Shown piece after piece: positions 11,115 through 19,497 of a stretch of DNA of 49,400 nucleotides. The position numbers and the translations under genes are program-made. The notes below the pieces were generated by a model. It saw only the letters and a program-made list of their open reading frames with translations. It was not told the origin of the DNA and did not search any database. Positions within the stretch are counted from its first letter, which is position 1, and every line of letters starts with the position of its first letter. Source of the stretch: Gammaproteobacteria bacterium (GTDB lineage Bacteria; Pseudomonadota; Gammaproteobacteria; Chromatiales; Chromatiaceae); assembly GCA_024206335.1 (NCBI GenBank), contig JAAGZL010000237.1, positions 1 through 49,400 on the forward strand. The letters are read 5' to 3'.

Positions 11115-13376
11115 CTAGTGAACGGCTTGACTCTCTAACGCGAACTTCAGCTCCCCATCTGATACATAGACCCGAACCTCGCCGCCATCGGTCAGGGCAC
11201 CGAACAGCAGCTCTTCCGCCAGCGGTTTGCTGATCTTATCCTTGATCAGACGTTCCATGGGGCGCGCGCCCATTTTCTTATTGTAGCCGTGTTCCGCCAG
11301 CCACTCCTTGGCCTCTGGCTCCATAACCAGAGAGACCCCTTTCTGTTCCAGCTTCCCTTCTAGATCAAATACAAACTTATCTACCACATGATGAATCACC
11401 CTTGGTGACAGGGAATCAAACTGAACTATGGCGTCCAGGCGGTTGCGAAACTCAGGTGTAAAGGTCTTTTTCACTACCTCCATGCCGTCACTACTGTGGT
11501 CCTGGGTGGTAAAACCGATTGATGTGCGACTGATCTGCTCGGCACCGGCATTACTGGTCATGACCAGGACAACATTACGGAAATCAGCCTTTCTGCCGTT
11601 GTTGTCGGTCAAGGTGCCGTGATCCATGATCTGGAGCAGCAGGTTAAACACGTCAGGATGAGCCTTCTCGATCTCATCCAGCAGCAGTACCGAGTGTGGA
11701 TGCTTGGTTATCTCCTCTGTCAGCAGCCCTCCCTGATCATAACCAACATAGCCCGGGGGGGCGCCAATCAGACGCGAAACCGTGTGTCGCTCCATATATT
11801 CCGACATATCAAAACGTACCAGATTGATCCCCAGGACCATGGCCAACTGCCGGGTCACTTCGGTCTTACCCACACCGGTCGGACCAGTGAACAGGAAGGA
11901 ACCAACCGGTTTCTGTTCCCCACCCAATCCGGTTCTACTCATGCGCATGGCAGAGGTCAGAGTGTCTATGGCATTATCCTGCCCAAACACCACCATCTTC
12001 AGGTCTCGATCCAGGGTACGCAGTGCCTCCACATCAGATACGGATACGCTCTTGGGCGGAATTCTGGCTATCTTGGAGACGATATTCTCTATATCCACCA
12101 CATCGATCTGGGTCTGACGTTCCTCTTCAGGCTGTAGCTGGACGCTGGCACCGGCCTCATCGATGACATCGATCGCCTTGTCCGGCAGGTGGCGGTCATT
12201 GATATATCGTTCTGAGAGTTCAGCCGCCACACGCAGGGCCTCACGGGTATATTTGACTCCATGGTGCGACTCGAATCTGCTTTTGAGTCCCTCCAGGATA
12301 GAGATGGTCTCCTCCACCGTCGGCTCCAGGATATCTATCTTTTGAAAGCGCCTGGCCAGGGCCCGGTCCTTCTCAAAGATGCCACGAAACTCCTGGTAGG
12401 TGGTGGAACCGATACAGCGCAGATCTCCGTTTCCAAGAACCGGCTTGATTAGATTAGAGGCATCCATCACACCACCAGATGCAGAACCGGCACCGATAAC
12501 GGTGTGGATCTCATCAATAAAGAGAACCGCTTCTGGCTTATCCTTTAGCTGCGCCAACACCGCCTTCAGACGTTTTTCAAAATCGCCCCGGTATTTGGTG
12601 CCTGCGACCAAACCACCCAGGTCGAGGGAGTATATGGTGCTGTTCTCCAACACCTGGGGAACCTGCTTGTCGGTAATCATCTTAGCCAGACCCTCAGCAA
12701 TGGCGGTCTTGCCAACACCCGCCTCTCCCACCAGCAGAGGGTTGTTCTTTCGTCTCCGACAGAGGATCTGGATGGTACGCTCTATCTCATGATCACGCCC
12801 GATGAGCGGATCAATCTTGCCCAAGAGTGCAAGCTCATTAAGATTCGTAGTGTACTCCTGCAGCGGTGAGCTAACGGGTACGCCACTCTCATCATCATCA
12901 CCCTCACTACCCAGAGAGTCATCCTCCAGGCCGTCTCCGGTTCGGGTAACACCGTGTGACATATAGTTAACCGCATCCAGACGCGTCATACCCTGCAGAG
13001 ACAACAGATACTGGGCCTGAGACTCCTGTTCACCAAATATGGCCACCAGCACGTTCGCCCCGGTTACCTCTTTGCGCCCGGAGGACTGTACATGAAAAAC
13101 TGCTCGTTGCAGAACTCGCTGAAAGCCTATAGTGGGTTGAATCTCCTGCTCATCATCACCCGGCAATAGCGGTGTAGTCTCATCAATAAACTTATCAATC
13201 TCAGTCCTTAATCTGCTGACATCCAAATTGCAGCCATTCAGGACCTCCAGCGCGGAACTGTTCTCCAGCAGTGCGAGCAGTAGATGCTCTACCGTCATAA
13301 ATTCATGTTTACGCTCACGCGCCTGGGTAAAGGCGTGGTTAAGGGTAAATTCAAGTTCTTTACTTAATATGGACAT
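11115..13376 (-). CDS. clpA: ATP-dependent Clp protease ATP-binding subunit ClpA
   Basis: Hexameric AAA+ unfoldase that feeds substrates into ClpP and takes N-degron substrates from ClpS. The 753 residues give an N-domain (~1-145) that docks ClpS, D1 with Walker A GEAGVGKTAIAEGLAK near residue 217, and D2 with Walker A GPTGVGKTEVTRQLA near residue 499 and Walker B VLLLDEIEKAHPDVF. There is no ClpB-type middle coiled coil, and the ClpP-docking IGF loop is visible as TSIGFTT. clpS is 87 bp upstream on the same strand. No clpP is in the window. Confidence 0.97.
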   Translation of the reverse strand: MSILSKELEFTLNHAFTQARERKHEFMTVEHLLLALLENSSALEVLNGCNLDVSRLRTEIDKFIDETTPLLPGDDEQEIQPTIGFQRVLQRAVFHVQSSGRKEVTGANVLVAIFGEQESQAQYLLSLQGMTRLDAVNYMSHGVTRTGDGLEDDSLGSEGDDDESGVPVSSPLQEYTTNLNELALLGKIDPLIGRDHEIERTIQILCRRRKNNPLLVGEAGVGKTAIAEGLAKMITDKQVPQVLENSTIYSLDLGGLVAGTKYRGDFEKRLKAVLAQLKDKPEAVLFIDEIHTVIGAGSASGGVMDASNLIKPVLGNGDLRCIGSTTYQEFRGIFEKDRALARRFQKIDILEPTVEETISILEGLKSRFESHHGVKYTREALRVAAELSERYINDRHLPDKAIDVIDEAGASVQLQPEEERQTQIDVVDIENIVSKIARIPPKSVSVSDVEALRTLDRDLKMVVFGQDNAIDTLTSAMRMSRTGLGGEQKPVGSFLFTGPTGVGKTEVTRQLAMVLGINLVRFDMSEYMERHTVSRLIGAPPGYVGYDQGGLLTEEITKHPHSVLLLDEIEKAHPDVFNLLLQIMDHGTLTDNNGRKADFRNVVLVMTSNAGAEQISRTSIGFTTQDHSSDGMEVVKKTFTPEFRNRLDAIVQFDSLSPRVIHHVVDKFVFDLEGKLEQKGVSLVMEPEAKEWLAEHGYNKKMGARPMERLIKDKISKPLAEELLFGALTDGGEVRVYVSDGELKFALESQAVH

Positions 13377-13463
13377 TGTTTATCAATTCCTGCCTACTAC
13401 CTTTTTGAATAGGCCAAATACTTGCCAAAAGCTAGGGCGTGTTAACACTAAATTCAATAGGCC

Positions 13464-13784
13464 CTAGTTCTCTTCCATGGCGCACAACAGAGGGTGATGA
13501 TTATTTCTAGCAAATTCATTCACCTGTGAAACTTTGGTCTCAGCAATATCCCTGGTAAACACCCCACAGACACCAACTCCCTTGCTGTGAACACTCATCA
13601 TAACCTGCGTTGCCTGCTCTCTTTGCATCCTGAAAAATGCCTCCAACACCTCAACCACAAAATCCATCGGCGTGTAGTCATCGTTTAACAAAACCACCTT
13701 ATACATGCTTGGTGGCTTCAGCTCCGGCTTTTGCTCCTGAACCGCCAAACCACCATCATGTTCATTATCTCTATGTTCCGACAT
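13464..13784 (-). CDS. clpS: ClpS adaptor for N-degron substrates
   Basis: Small adaptor (106 residues) that binds N-terminal Leu, Phe, Tyr or Trp and delivers the protein to ClpA. After a flexible N-terminal tail, the core is typical: [20 protein letters not shown] with the NDDxTPM substrate-binding element, then the helix [18 protein letters not shown] with the [20 protein letters not shown] segment. The gene is upstream of clpA on the same strand and divergent from cspD, the order also found in E. coli. Confidence 0.97.
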   Translation of the reverse strand: MSEHRDNEHDGGLAVQEQKPELKPPSMYKVVLLNDDYTPMDFVVEVLEAFFRMQREQATQVMMSVHSKGVGVCGVFTRDIAETKVSQVNEFARNNHHPLLCAMEEN

Positions 13785-14184
13785 ATCTTTGATATTAGCT
13801 GAAATTGAAAAAGGTCGATGGTAATTGTTAGCAGCATATGGCAGCTTACATACTAACCAATTACTTTAATTAAAACATATAACATCATGTAATATATACT
13901 TAATATTACATGTGTAGATACGCGCAAGCAAATACTATCGTAATGATTTACTCAATCCATTTTACATGTAAATAGAATCACTGTTTCCACAAATTCGCAA
14001 CCATTTGACCAATTTCACCTGACGGCTATACTGTATTGTCATCATCTGCACATAATCACACACTAATTGCCTGTTTATATATGGCAACAAAGTGGGTTGT
14101 TTGGATGACAGATGAATGATTAGCATAATAAAAACTAGATCGTGATGTGATTTGTTTAGTTTGCAGTAAGGAGGAGTTGTACAG
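13785..14184. other. clpS-cspD divergent regulatory region
   Basis: 400 bp between clpS (minus) and cspD (plus), A+T-rich, with no credible gene; short minus-strand frames across 13962-14274 run into cspD and lack signals. It must carry both promoters. Dyads around the core ACATG occur at 13886-13912 and 13961-13972 (separate entry). The cspD mRNA leader ends in AAGGAGGAG (14168-14176), a very strong ribosome-binding site. Confidence 0.55.
13886..13912. repeat. Perfect 10-bp inverted repeat
   Basis: CATGTAATAT (13886-13895) and ATATTACATG (13903-13912) are exact reverse complements around a 7-nt spacer. A related 12-bp palindrome, TTTACATGTAAA, occurs at 13961-13972. The shared TTACATG half-site suggests a dimeric regulator binding between clpS and cspD. 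There is no U-tract, so a terminator is unlikely. Confidence 0.55.
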
Positions 14185-14388
14185 ATGGCTACAGGTATAG
14201 TGAAGTGGTTCAATAACGCGAAAGGTTATGGTTTTGTCACCCCGGATGATGGAGAGCAGGATGTCTTTGTGCACTTCTCAGCCATTGAGATGGATGGATA
14301 TAAGACCGTAAAAGAGGGTCAGAAGGTACAATTCGATGTCAGCGAGGGCCCCAAGGGTCTGCATGCTGCAAACGTATTGATGATCTGA
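14185..14388 (+). CDS. cspD: Cold-shock-domain protein, CspD-like
   Basis: A 67-residue single cold-shock domain that binds single-stranded RNA or DNA. RNP-1 is KGYGFV and RNP-2 is VFVHF; the start [18 protein letters not shown] is typical. Position next to clpS-clpA favours CspD (the replication-inhibiting, stationary-phase member in E. coli) over the cold-induced CspA group, but sequence alone does not settle the sub-type. AAGGAGGAG sits about 8-9 nt before the ATG. The gene converges with the HhH-GPD gene, with 5 bp between stop codons. Confidence 0.93.
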   Translation: MATGIVKWFNNAKGYGFVTPDDGEQDVFVHFSAIEMDGYKTVKEGQKVQFDVSEGPKGLHAANVLMI

Positions 14389-14393
14389 TGCGC

Positions 14394-15080
14394 CTAATTG
14401 CCAGAGATTTCCCTCTGGCAGTTATCACCCATTAAGCAAATCTTCACCAAACTGCACTGTTCACAGTGCGGTTTGGTGTTGCATACCTCTTTTGCATGAC
14501 GCACGATCAGCGCATGAAACTCGTTATAGAGACGGACATGTGGGCCGAGTCCTGCCTCAAAACCATGCCGCAGCTCCTCATATGACTCCTCACCAGCTGC
14601 CATTCCCAGGCGCGTAAAAATACGTCTAGTATAGGTATCTATAACAAAAACTGGCCGTTCAAAGGCGTAGAGCAGCATATCATCCGCGGTCTCTGGACCA
14701 ATCCCATTCACCGAGAGTAGTGCATCTCTTAGCTCAGCAGTGGTTTTTTCCAAAAGGGCGCACTCCCCGCCACTATCTTGTAGAAACCGACATAAATTGT
14801 TAAGACGATCTGTCTTTAGATTAAAATACCCCGAGGGGCGAATCAGCTCAGCCAACCGTTCAGGTTTTGCCTGCAACATGGCGCGTTGCGATAGCAGGCC
14901 GGCCTGCTTAAGGTTAAAGATGGCGGTTTCGACATTTGACCATGCAGTGTTCTGGGTAAGGATCGCACCCACCATCACTTCAAAGGGAAACTCTGCCGGC
15001 CACCAGCCTTGCTTACCGTAGTCCCTAAGCAGGAGATCAAAGACCTGGCGTAGCTGCTGACGGCTGGGCGAAAAAGACAT
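14394..15080 (-). CDS. HhH-GPD DNA glycosylase, endonuclease III-related
   Basis: A 228-residue base-excision-repair-type protein with a helix-hairpin-helix (LLSVNGIGPETADDMLLYA, ~121-139), the catalytic Asp (D148 in VIDTYTRR) and a C-terminal [4Fe-4S] motif C200-X5-C206-X2-C209-X5-C215. The position of the Nth catalytic lysine (GVGRKTA in E. coli Nth) is Glu130 here (GIGPETA), so it is probably a monofunctional glycosylase without beta-lyase activity, as in the MagIII-like group; substrate unknown. LTQNTAWSNV fits the same subgroup. The start ATG overlaps the rluB stop (TGATG), so the two genes are coupled. Confidence 0.85.
   Translation of the reverse strand: MSFSPSRQQLRQVFDLLLRDYGKQGWWPAEFPFEVMVGAILTQNTAWSNVETAIFNLKQAGLLSQRAMLQAKPERLAELIRPSGYFNLKTDRLNNLCRFLQDSGGECALLEKTTAELRDALLSVNGIGPETADDMLLYAFERPVFVIDTYTRRIFTRLGMAAGEESYEELRHGFEAGLGPHVRLYNEFHALIVRHAKEVCNTKPHCEQCSLVKICLMGDNCQREISGN
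14399..14420. terminator. Possible terminator hairpin after cspD
   Basis: TGCCAGAG (14399-14406) pairs perfectly with CTCTGGCA (14413-14420) around 6 nt. It lies just past the cspD stop, inside the last codons of the converging glycosylase gene. No T-run follows on the plus strand, so it is a weak intrinsic terminator at best. Confidence 0.35.
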
Positions 15081-15946
15081 CAGTGGCGCCGTTTTCTACC
15101 CTTTGCGTTGGCTTCCTTCCCAGTTTTTTGATGTGACGGCCTGTGGCCACCTGTCTTAGTGGGCCTGCTCTTTTCCTGCTCCAGCCCAACCATCTCCAGC
15201 AACCCTGACATCTCCCTCTGATCCAGATCACGACATTTCCCAACATGCAGACGATCACCTAGCATGACCGGGCCGTATCTTACCCGCTTGAGCCGGTTGA
15301 CTCTGGCGCCCACCGCCTCCCACATACGGCGAACCTCACGGTTGCGTCCTTCCATAATGACCACATGGAACCAGCGGTTTGCACCCTCACCACCAGACTC
15401 CACAATATCCTCGAAGCGGGCCGGACCATCCTCCAACTCCACCCCGTTCACCAGGGTATCCAGCATATCCTGGGTGATATTTCCCAATACCCGGACCGCA
15501 TACTCCCTCTCTACTGCCTTGGATGGATGCATCAGGCGGTTGGCCAGCTCGCCATCGGTGGTAAACAGCATCAGGCCACTACTGTTGATATCTAACCTAC
15601 CAACTGCAATCCAGCGCCCGGAACTCTTAAGTTTGGGTAGACGGCGAAACGCCGTGGGACGCCCTTCGGGATCATGCATGGTGACCACTTCACCTTCCGG
15701 CTTGTTATACACGATCACCCGCCGCTCTATCTCACTGATACGGTCTATGCGGACCCGACGGTTTCCCACCTGAACCAGATCATCGCCGGTAACCCGGTCT
15801 CCAAGCTTTGCCAGTTTACCGTTTATCTTTACTCGACCTTCCTTGATCCAGCCCTCAATCTCCCGGCGGGAGCCAAAACCGGCATTGGCCAATACCTTCT
15901 GCAGACGTTCACCTTGTGGGGCACTATCACTCATGTTCAGATTCAT
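15080..15946 (-). CDS. rluB: 23S rRNA pseudouridine synthase RluB
   Basis: Modifies 23S rRNA U2605 (E. coli numbering). The 288 residues comprise an N-terminal S4 RNA-binding domain (ERLQKVLANAGFGSRREIE, then KINGKLAKLGDRV), the RsuA/RluB catalytic domain with motif GRLDINSSGLMLFTTDGEL (catalytic Asp), the NREVRRMWEAVG segment, and a basic C-terminal tail rich in Lys, Arg and His. The longest frame starts at ATG 15946; the ATG at 15934, overlapping the scpB stop by 8 bp, is also plausible. The scpA-scpB-rluB order is a common conserved cluster. Confidence 0.95.
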   Translation of the reverse strand: MNLNMSDSAPQGERLQKVLANAGFGSRREIEGWIKEGRVKINGKLAKLGDRVTGDDLVQVGNRRVRIDRISEIERRVIVYNKPEGEVVTMHDPEGRPTAFRRLPKLKSSGRWIAVGRLDINSSGLMLFTTDGELANRLMHPSKAVEREYAVRVLGNITQDMLDTLVNGVELEDGPARFEDIVESGGEGANRWFHVVIMEGRNREVRRMWEAVGARVNRLKRVRYGPVMLGDRLHVGKCRDLDQREMSGLLEMVGLEQEKSRPTKTGGHRPSHQKTGKEANAKGRKRRH

Positions 15947-16655
15947 CCTGCTCTACTGGTTCTTGGATTGCGGTATCCGACTCTTCTGCTACGACGGCAC
16001 CCGACTCCCCGGTTACATTCAAGGCAGTGATCTCGGCTACACCCTTATCTTCCCCTCCAGCAGGTTTCTCCTCCCGCTCTTCTGGTGGCCCATCCGGATC
16101 ACCCAGATCCAGCTCGCAGTTGATGGAGTCCATATCCTTGATCTCGGCCAGGGTGGGCAGATCATTCAGGGTCTTGAGACCAAAATAATTAAGGAACTCT
16201 TTGGTGGTTGCCAGCAGCGCCGGTCGACCCGGTACATCACGGTGTCCCACCTCCCTGATCCAGCTGCGCTCCATCAGGGTCTTGACGATGCTGCTGCTTA
16301 CGCTGACACCGCGCACATCCTCGATCTCCCCACGGGTGATGGGCTGGCGATAGGCGATCAGGGAGAGGGTCTCCAACATGGCACGGGAGTATCTGGGTGG
16401 ACGTTCTTCCCAGAGCCTGGACACCCAGGTGGCATACTCAGACCTCACATTTATGCGAAACCCGGCACCGGTCTCCAGCAACTCTACAGACCTGTCGACA
16501 TACTCTTCGCGCAGCTCATCTATCGCCTCACGCATGGCACTACGCTCTGGCCTCTCATCTTCCAGAAACAGCTCCAGCATCCGGTCCAGGGTGAGGGGTC
16601 TGCCTGCTGCTAAAAGGGCCGCCTCAATGATCTGTTTTATCTTTATATCCGCCAA
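15927..16655 (-). CDS. scpB: Segregation and condensation protein B
   Basis: Winged-helix kleisin-associated subunit of the SMC-ScpAB condensin. The N-terminal half has the two typical winged helices: KQIIEAALLAAGRPLTLDRM and LETLSLIAYRQPITRGEIEDVRGVSVSS, then GRPALLATTKEFLNYFGL and LNDLPTLAEI. After about residue 170 the 242-residue protein carries an acidic, low-complexity tail (EEREEKPAGGEDKG and on), typical of proteobacterial ScpB. It starts 31 bp after scpA and overlaps rluB. Confidence 0.96.
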   Translation of the reverse strand: MADIKIKQIIEAALLAAGRPLTLDRMLELFLEDERPERSAMREAIDELREEYVDRSVELLETGAGFRINVRSEYATWVSRLWEERPPRYSRAMLETLSLIAYRQPITRGEIEDVRGVSVSSSIVKTLMERSWIREVGHRDVPGRPALLATTKEFLNYFGLKTLNDLPTLAEIKDMDSINCELDLGDPDGPPEEREEKPAGGEDKGVAEITALNVTGESGAVVAEESDTAIQEPVEQDESEHE

Positions 16656-16686
16656 GTTAGTTTTCCTTGCAATGCCTGTTTACAAC

Positions 16687-17511
16687 CTAGTTGGATGCCG
16701 CCTTCATGTGAATGGGGCCAAAGGGGTCGGCCTGAACCAGCACGATCAGGCTGTCTTTGATCAACTCAAGTATGGCCAGCAGGGTCACAACCACACCTAA
16801 CCTACCCTCTTTTATCTCGAACAGGTCGGTAAAATCGGTAAATGTCTCACTATTCAACGCCCCCAGGACCAGCGACATACGTTCTCGCACTGAGAGCGGC
16901 TCCATCTGCACATGGTGGCGGGTGAACATATCCGCCCGATGCATTACATCCCTCAACGCCAGCAACATCTCTTTCAGGTCTACATCCGGCAGCTTCTGCT
17001 CCACGCTTTTGTGCTGCATCTCCGCCTCGGCCTGGAACTTGTCCCGGCCCAGCCTAGGTAGTCCATCCATATCTTCCGCCGCCTGTTTGTATCTCTCATA
17101 CTCCTGCAGGCGCCGGATCAGCTCTGCCCTGGGATCATCCTCCTCCCCTTCTACCTCCTCCTGGCGTGGCAGCAGCATGCGTGATTTGATCTCGGCCAGC
17201 ATGGCAGCCATCACCAGATACTCGGCTGCCAGCTCCAGCCGCAACTCCTTCATCAGATCCACGTACTCCATGTACTGAGCGGTAATCTTGGCTATGGGGA
17301 TATCCAGAATATCCAGATTCTGTCGTTTGATCAGATAGATCAGCAGGTCCAGCGGCCCCTCAAAGGCATCGAGAAACACCTCCAGGGCATCGGGTGGGAT
17401 GTACAGATCCTTGGGCAGCGTGGTCCAGGGTGAACCCTGCACTACGGCAAAGGGCATCTCCTCCTGCTCTCCAGGATGGTGCTCATGTACTGTCTCGTCA
17501 CTGGAACTCAT
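16687..17511 (-). CDS. scpA: Segregation and condensation protein A (kleisin)
   Basis: Kleisin subunit that bridges the SMC heads and holds ScpB. The 274 residues show the N-terminal family signature FEGPLDLLIYLIKRQNLDIL, then AKITAQYMEYVDLM, AAEYLVMAAMLAEIKSRMLLP, an acidic loop, and the C-terminal winged helix around VVTLLAILELIKDSLIVLVQ. It starts 21 bp downstream of trpS. SMC itself is encoded at 27605-31111, so the whole condensin is in this window. Confidence 0.96.
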   Translation of the reverse strand: MSSSDETVHEHHPGEQEEMPFAVVQGSPWTTLPKDLYIPPDALEVFLDAFEGPLDLLIYLIKRQNLDILDIPIAKITAQYMEYVDLMKELRLELAAEYLVMAAMLAEIKSRMLLPRQEEVEGEEDDPRAELIRRLQEYERYKQAAEDMDGLPRLGRDKFQAEAEMQHKSVEQKLPDVDLKEMLLALRDVMHRADMFTRHHVQMEPLSVRERMSLVLGALNSETFTDFTDLFEIKEGRLGVVVTLLAILELIKDSLIVLVQADPFGPIHMKAASN

Positions 17512-17532
17512 TCAGTTCAATCACCCGTGGTT

Positions 17533-18750
17533 CTATCGATAGATTAGGCCCATGGCCTGGCGTACCTCTTCCATGGTCTCCTGGGCCTGGTCCCGGGCCT
17601 CTTCACAACCTTCGGCAATGATACTGCGTACCAGTTCCGGCTGCTCCTCAAATTCACGTGCCCGCTCCTGGATCGGTTTCAGCTCCTGCAACACCGCATT
17701 GATCACCGGCTGCTTGCACTCCACACAACCGATACCGGCTGAACGGCACCCCTCCTGCACCCACTCCTTGGTGCTGTCATCGGAGTAAACCAGGTGGAAC
17801 TGCCACACCGGGCACTTCTTTGGATCACCCGGATCATTGCGCCGCACCCGGCTGGTGTCGGTGGGCATGGTACGCAGAGCATTCTCGATCACCTCCGGCT
17901 CATCGCGCAGGGCGATGGTATTGCCGTAGGACTTGGACATCTTCTGCCCATCCAGTCCCGGCATCTTGGAGGCATGCGTCAGCAGAGGCTGAGGCTCGGC
18001 CAGGATCAGACGCCCACCACCCTCCAGGTAACCAAACAGGCGTTCGCGATCTGCCACACCGATGTTCTGTTGTCCCTCCAGCAGGGCCCGCGCCGCCTCC
18101 AGCGCCTCCTGGTCACCCTGCTCCTGATAGGCCTTGCGGTAACGGTTGAAGAGTTTGGCGTTCTTCTTGCCCATCTTCTTTACCGCCTGCTCCGCCGCCT
18201 GTTCGAACCCGGGCTCACGACCGTAGATGTGATTAAACCTACGCGCCACCTCACGGGTCAACTCCACGTGCGCCACCTGATCCTCTCCCACCGGTACCAT
18301 CCCGGCCTTGTAGATCAGGATATCCGCCGCCTGCAGCAGTGGATAGCCGAGGAAACCATAGGTGGCCAGATCCCGTTCCTTCAGTTTCTCCTGTTGATCC
18401 TTGTAGCTTGGTACCCGTTCCAGCCAGCCCAGGGGGGTGATCATGGAGAGCAGTAGATGCAGCTCGGCATGTTCCGGCACCATAGACTGGATAAACAGCT
18501 TGGCCTCGCCATGATTCACTCCGGCCGCCAGCCAGTCGATAACCATGTCCCACACGCTCTCCTGGATGATGGATGGATCATCATAGTGGGTGGTGAGGGC
18601 GTGCCAGTCTGCCACAAAGAAGTAGCAGTCATACTCGTGCTGGAGTTCAACCCAGTTTTTCAGGACCCCATGATAGTGACCCAGGTGCAGACGTCCGGTG
18701 GGACGCATCCCGGAGAGGACACGAGCATGTTGTGAAGGAACGGTGTTCAA
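17533..18750 (-). CDS. trpS: Tryptophanyl-tRNA synthetase (long form)
   Basis: Class I synthetase that charges tRNA-Trp. The 405-residue protein has the HIGH-like GRLHLGHYHG near residue 18 and KMSKS in GLDGQKMSKSYGN. It is about 70 residues longer than E. coli TrpS because of an inserted charged segment (KKMGKKNAKLFNRYRKAY to LEGGGRLILAE) before KMSKS; insert-bearing forms are known from other gammaproteobacteria such as Pseudomonas. The start is a TTG at 18750 with GAGGA about 7 nt upstream. It lies 13 bp after the protease gene and 21 bp before scpA, suggesting one operon. Confidence 0.95.
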   Translation of the reverse strand: MNTVPSQHARVLSGMRPTGRLHLGHYHGVLKNWVELQHEYDCYFFVADWHALTTHYDDPSIIQESVWDMVIDWLAAGVNHGEAKLFIQSMVPEHAELHLLLSMITPLGWLERVPSYKDQQEKLKERDLATYGFLGYPLLQAADILIYKAGMVPVGEDQVAHVELTREVARRFNHIYGREPGFEQAAEQAVKKMGKKNAKLFNRYRKAYQEQGDQEALEAARALLEGQQNIGVADRERLFGYLEGGGRLILAEPQPLLTHASKMPGLDGQKMSKSYGNTIALRDEPEVIENALRTMPTDTSRVRRNDPGDPKKCPVWQFHLVYSDDSTKEWVQEGCRSAGIGCVECKQPVINAVLQELKPIQERAREFEEQPELVRSIIAEGCEEARDQAQETMEEVRQAMGLIYR

Positions 18751-18763
18751 ATCATTTTCCTCG

Positions 18764-19450
18764 TTATTTTCTAAATAATATTAATAAGTTATGCCAGACT
18801 TCGTCTGAGGCGGGTAGAATTTTGATAAAAAACTCAATCAATGGCCACATTATCTGCCCCAGCACACCTGTAAAGAGCAGCAAGATAACCAGGACCATAC
18901 CGTATGGTTCCAGGCGTGAGAAGGGAATGGCATAGCGTGGAGGCAGCAGCGAGACCATGATCCGGCCTCCATCCAGTGGCAGGATCGGCACCAGATTCAG
19001 CACCATCAGCACCACATTGATCAGTACCCCGGCGCTTCCCATATATATCAGTGGTTCAGCCCCCCAGCTCCAAAGCTCTTTAGTTTCAGTGCCTAGCTTC
19101 ACCAGCAGCGCCCAGATCAGGGCCATCACAAGGTTTATCCCCGGTCCGGCCATAGCCACCAACCCCATATCCCGCTTGGGATTGTGCAGATTGCGCCAGT
19201 CCACCGGCACTGGCTTGGCCCAGCCGAATAGAAATCCTGTTTGCATTAATACCAGAAGCAGCGGCAGCAGAAGCGTGCCAATCGGGTCGATATGCTTGAG
19301 CGGATTCATGGTGATACGCCCCAGCATTCGGGCAGTACCATCGCCCAGCTTATTGGCCATCCAACCGTGGGCGGCCTCATGCACGGTGATGGCAAACAGC
19401 ACCGGCAGTATCAGCACAGCAATCTTCTGAATAGTATCCAAGTTGTCCAT
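18764..19450 (-). CDS. Site-2 protease family membrane metallopeptidase (M50)
   Basis: A 228-residue integral membrane protein with the zinc-protease signature HEAAH (24-28) in the first hydrophobic helix and the third zinc ligand in NLVPILPLDGGRI. About five to six hydrophobic segments are present. No PDZ domain is visible, so it belongs to the short rhomboid-like-size M50 proteins (YwhC/FpvI-like group) and not the RseP type. Substrate unknown. Such genes commonly sit between yciO and trpS/scpA in gammaproteobacteria. Its start codon is 47 bp after yciO. Confidence 0.9.
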   Translation of the reverse strand: MDNLDTIQKIAVLILPVLFAITVHEAAHGWMANKLGDGTARMLGRITMNPLKHIDPIGTLLLPLLLVLMQTGFLFGWAKPVPVDWRNLHNPKRDMGLVAMAGPGINLVMALIWALLVKLGTETKELWSWGAEPLIYMGSAGVLINVVLMVLNLVPILPLDGGRIMVSLLPPRYAIPFSRLEPYGMVLVILLLFTGVLGQIMWPLIEFFIKILPASDEVWHNLLILFRK

Positions 19451-19497
19451 CGGTGGATTATACCCTTCGCACCGTTTCTAGAAAGGAGATATGCCGC

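Noticed and set aside
13962-14274. Two minus-strand open frames across the cspD promoter and start.
   Set aside because: They overlap the well-supported cspD gene and have no start signal or recognisable sequence.
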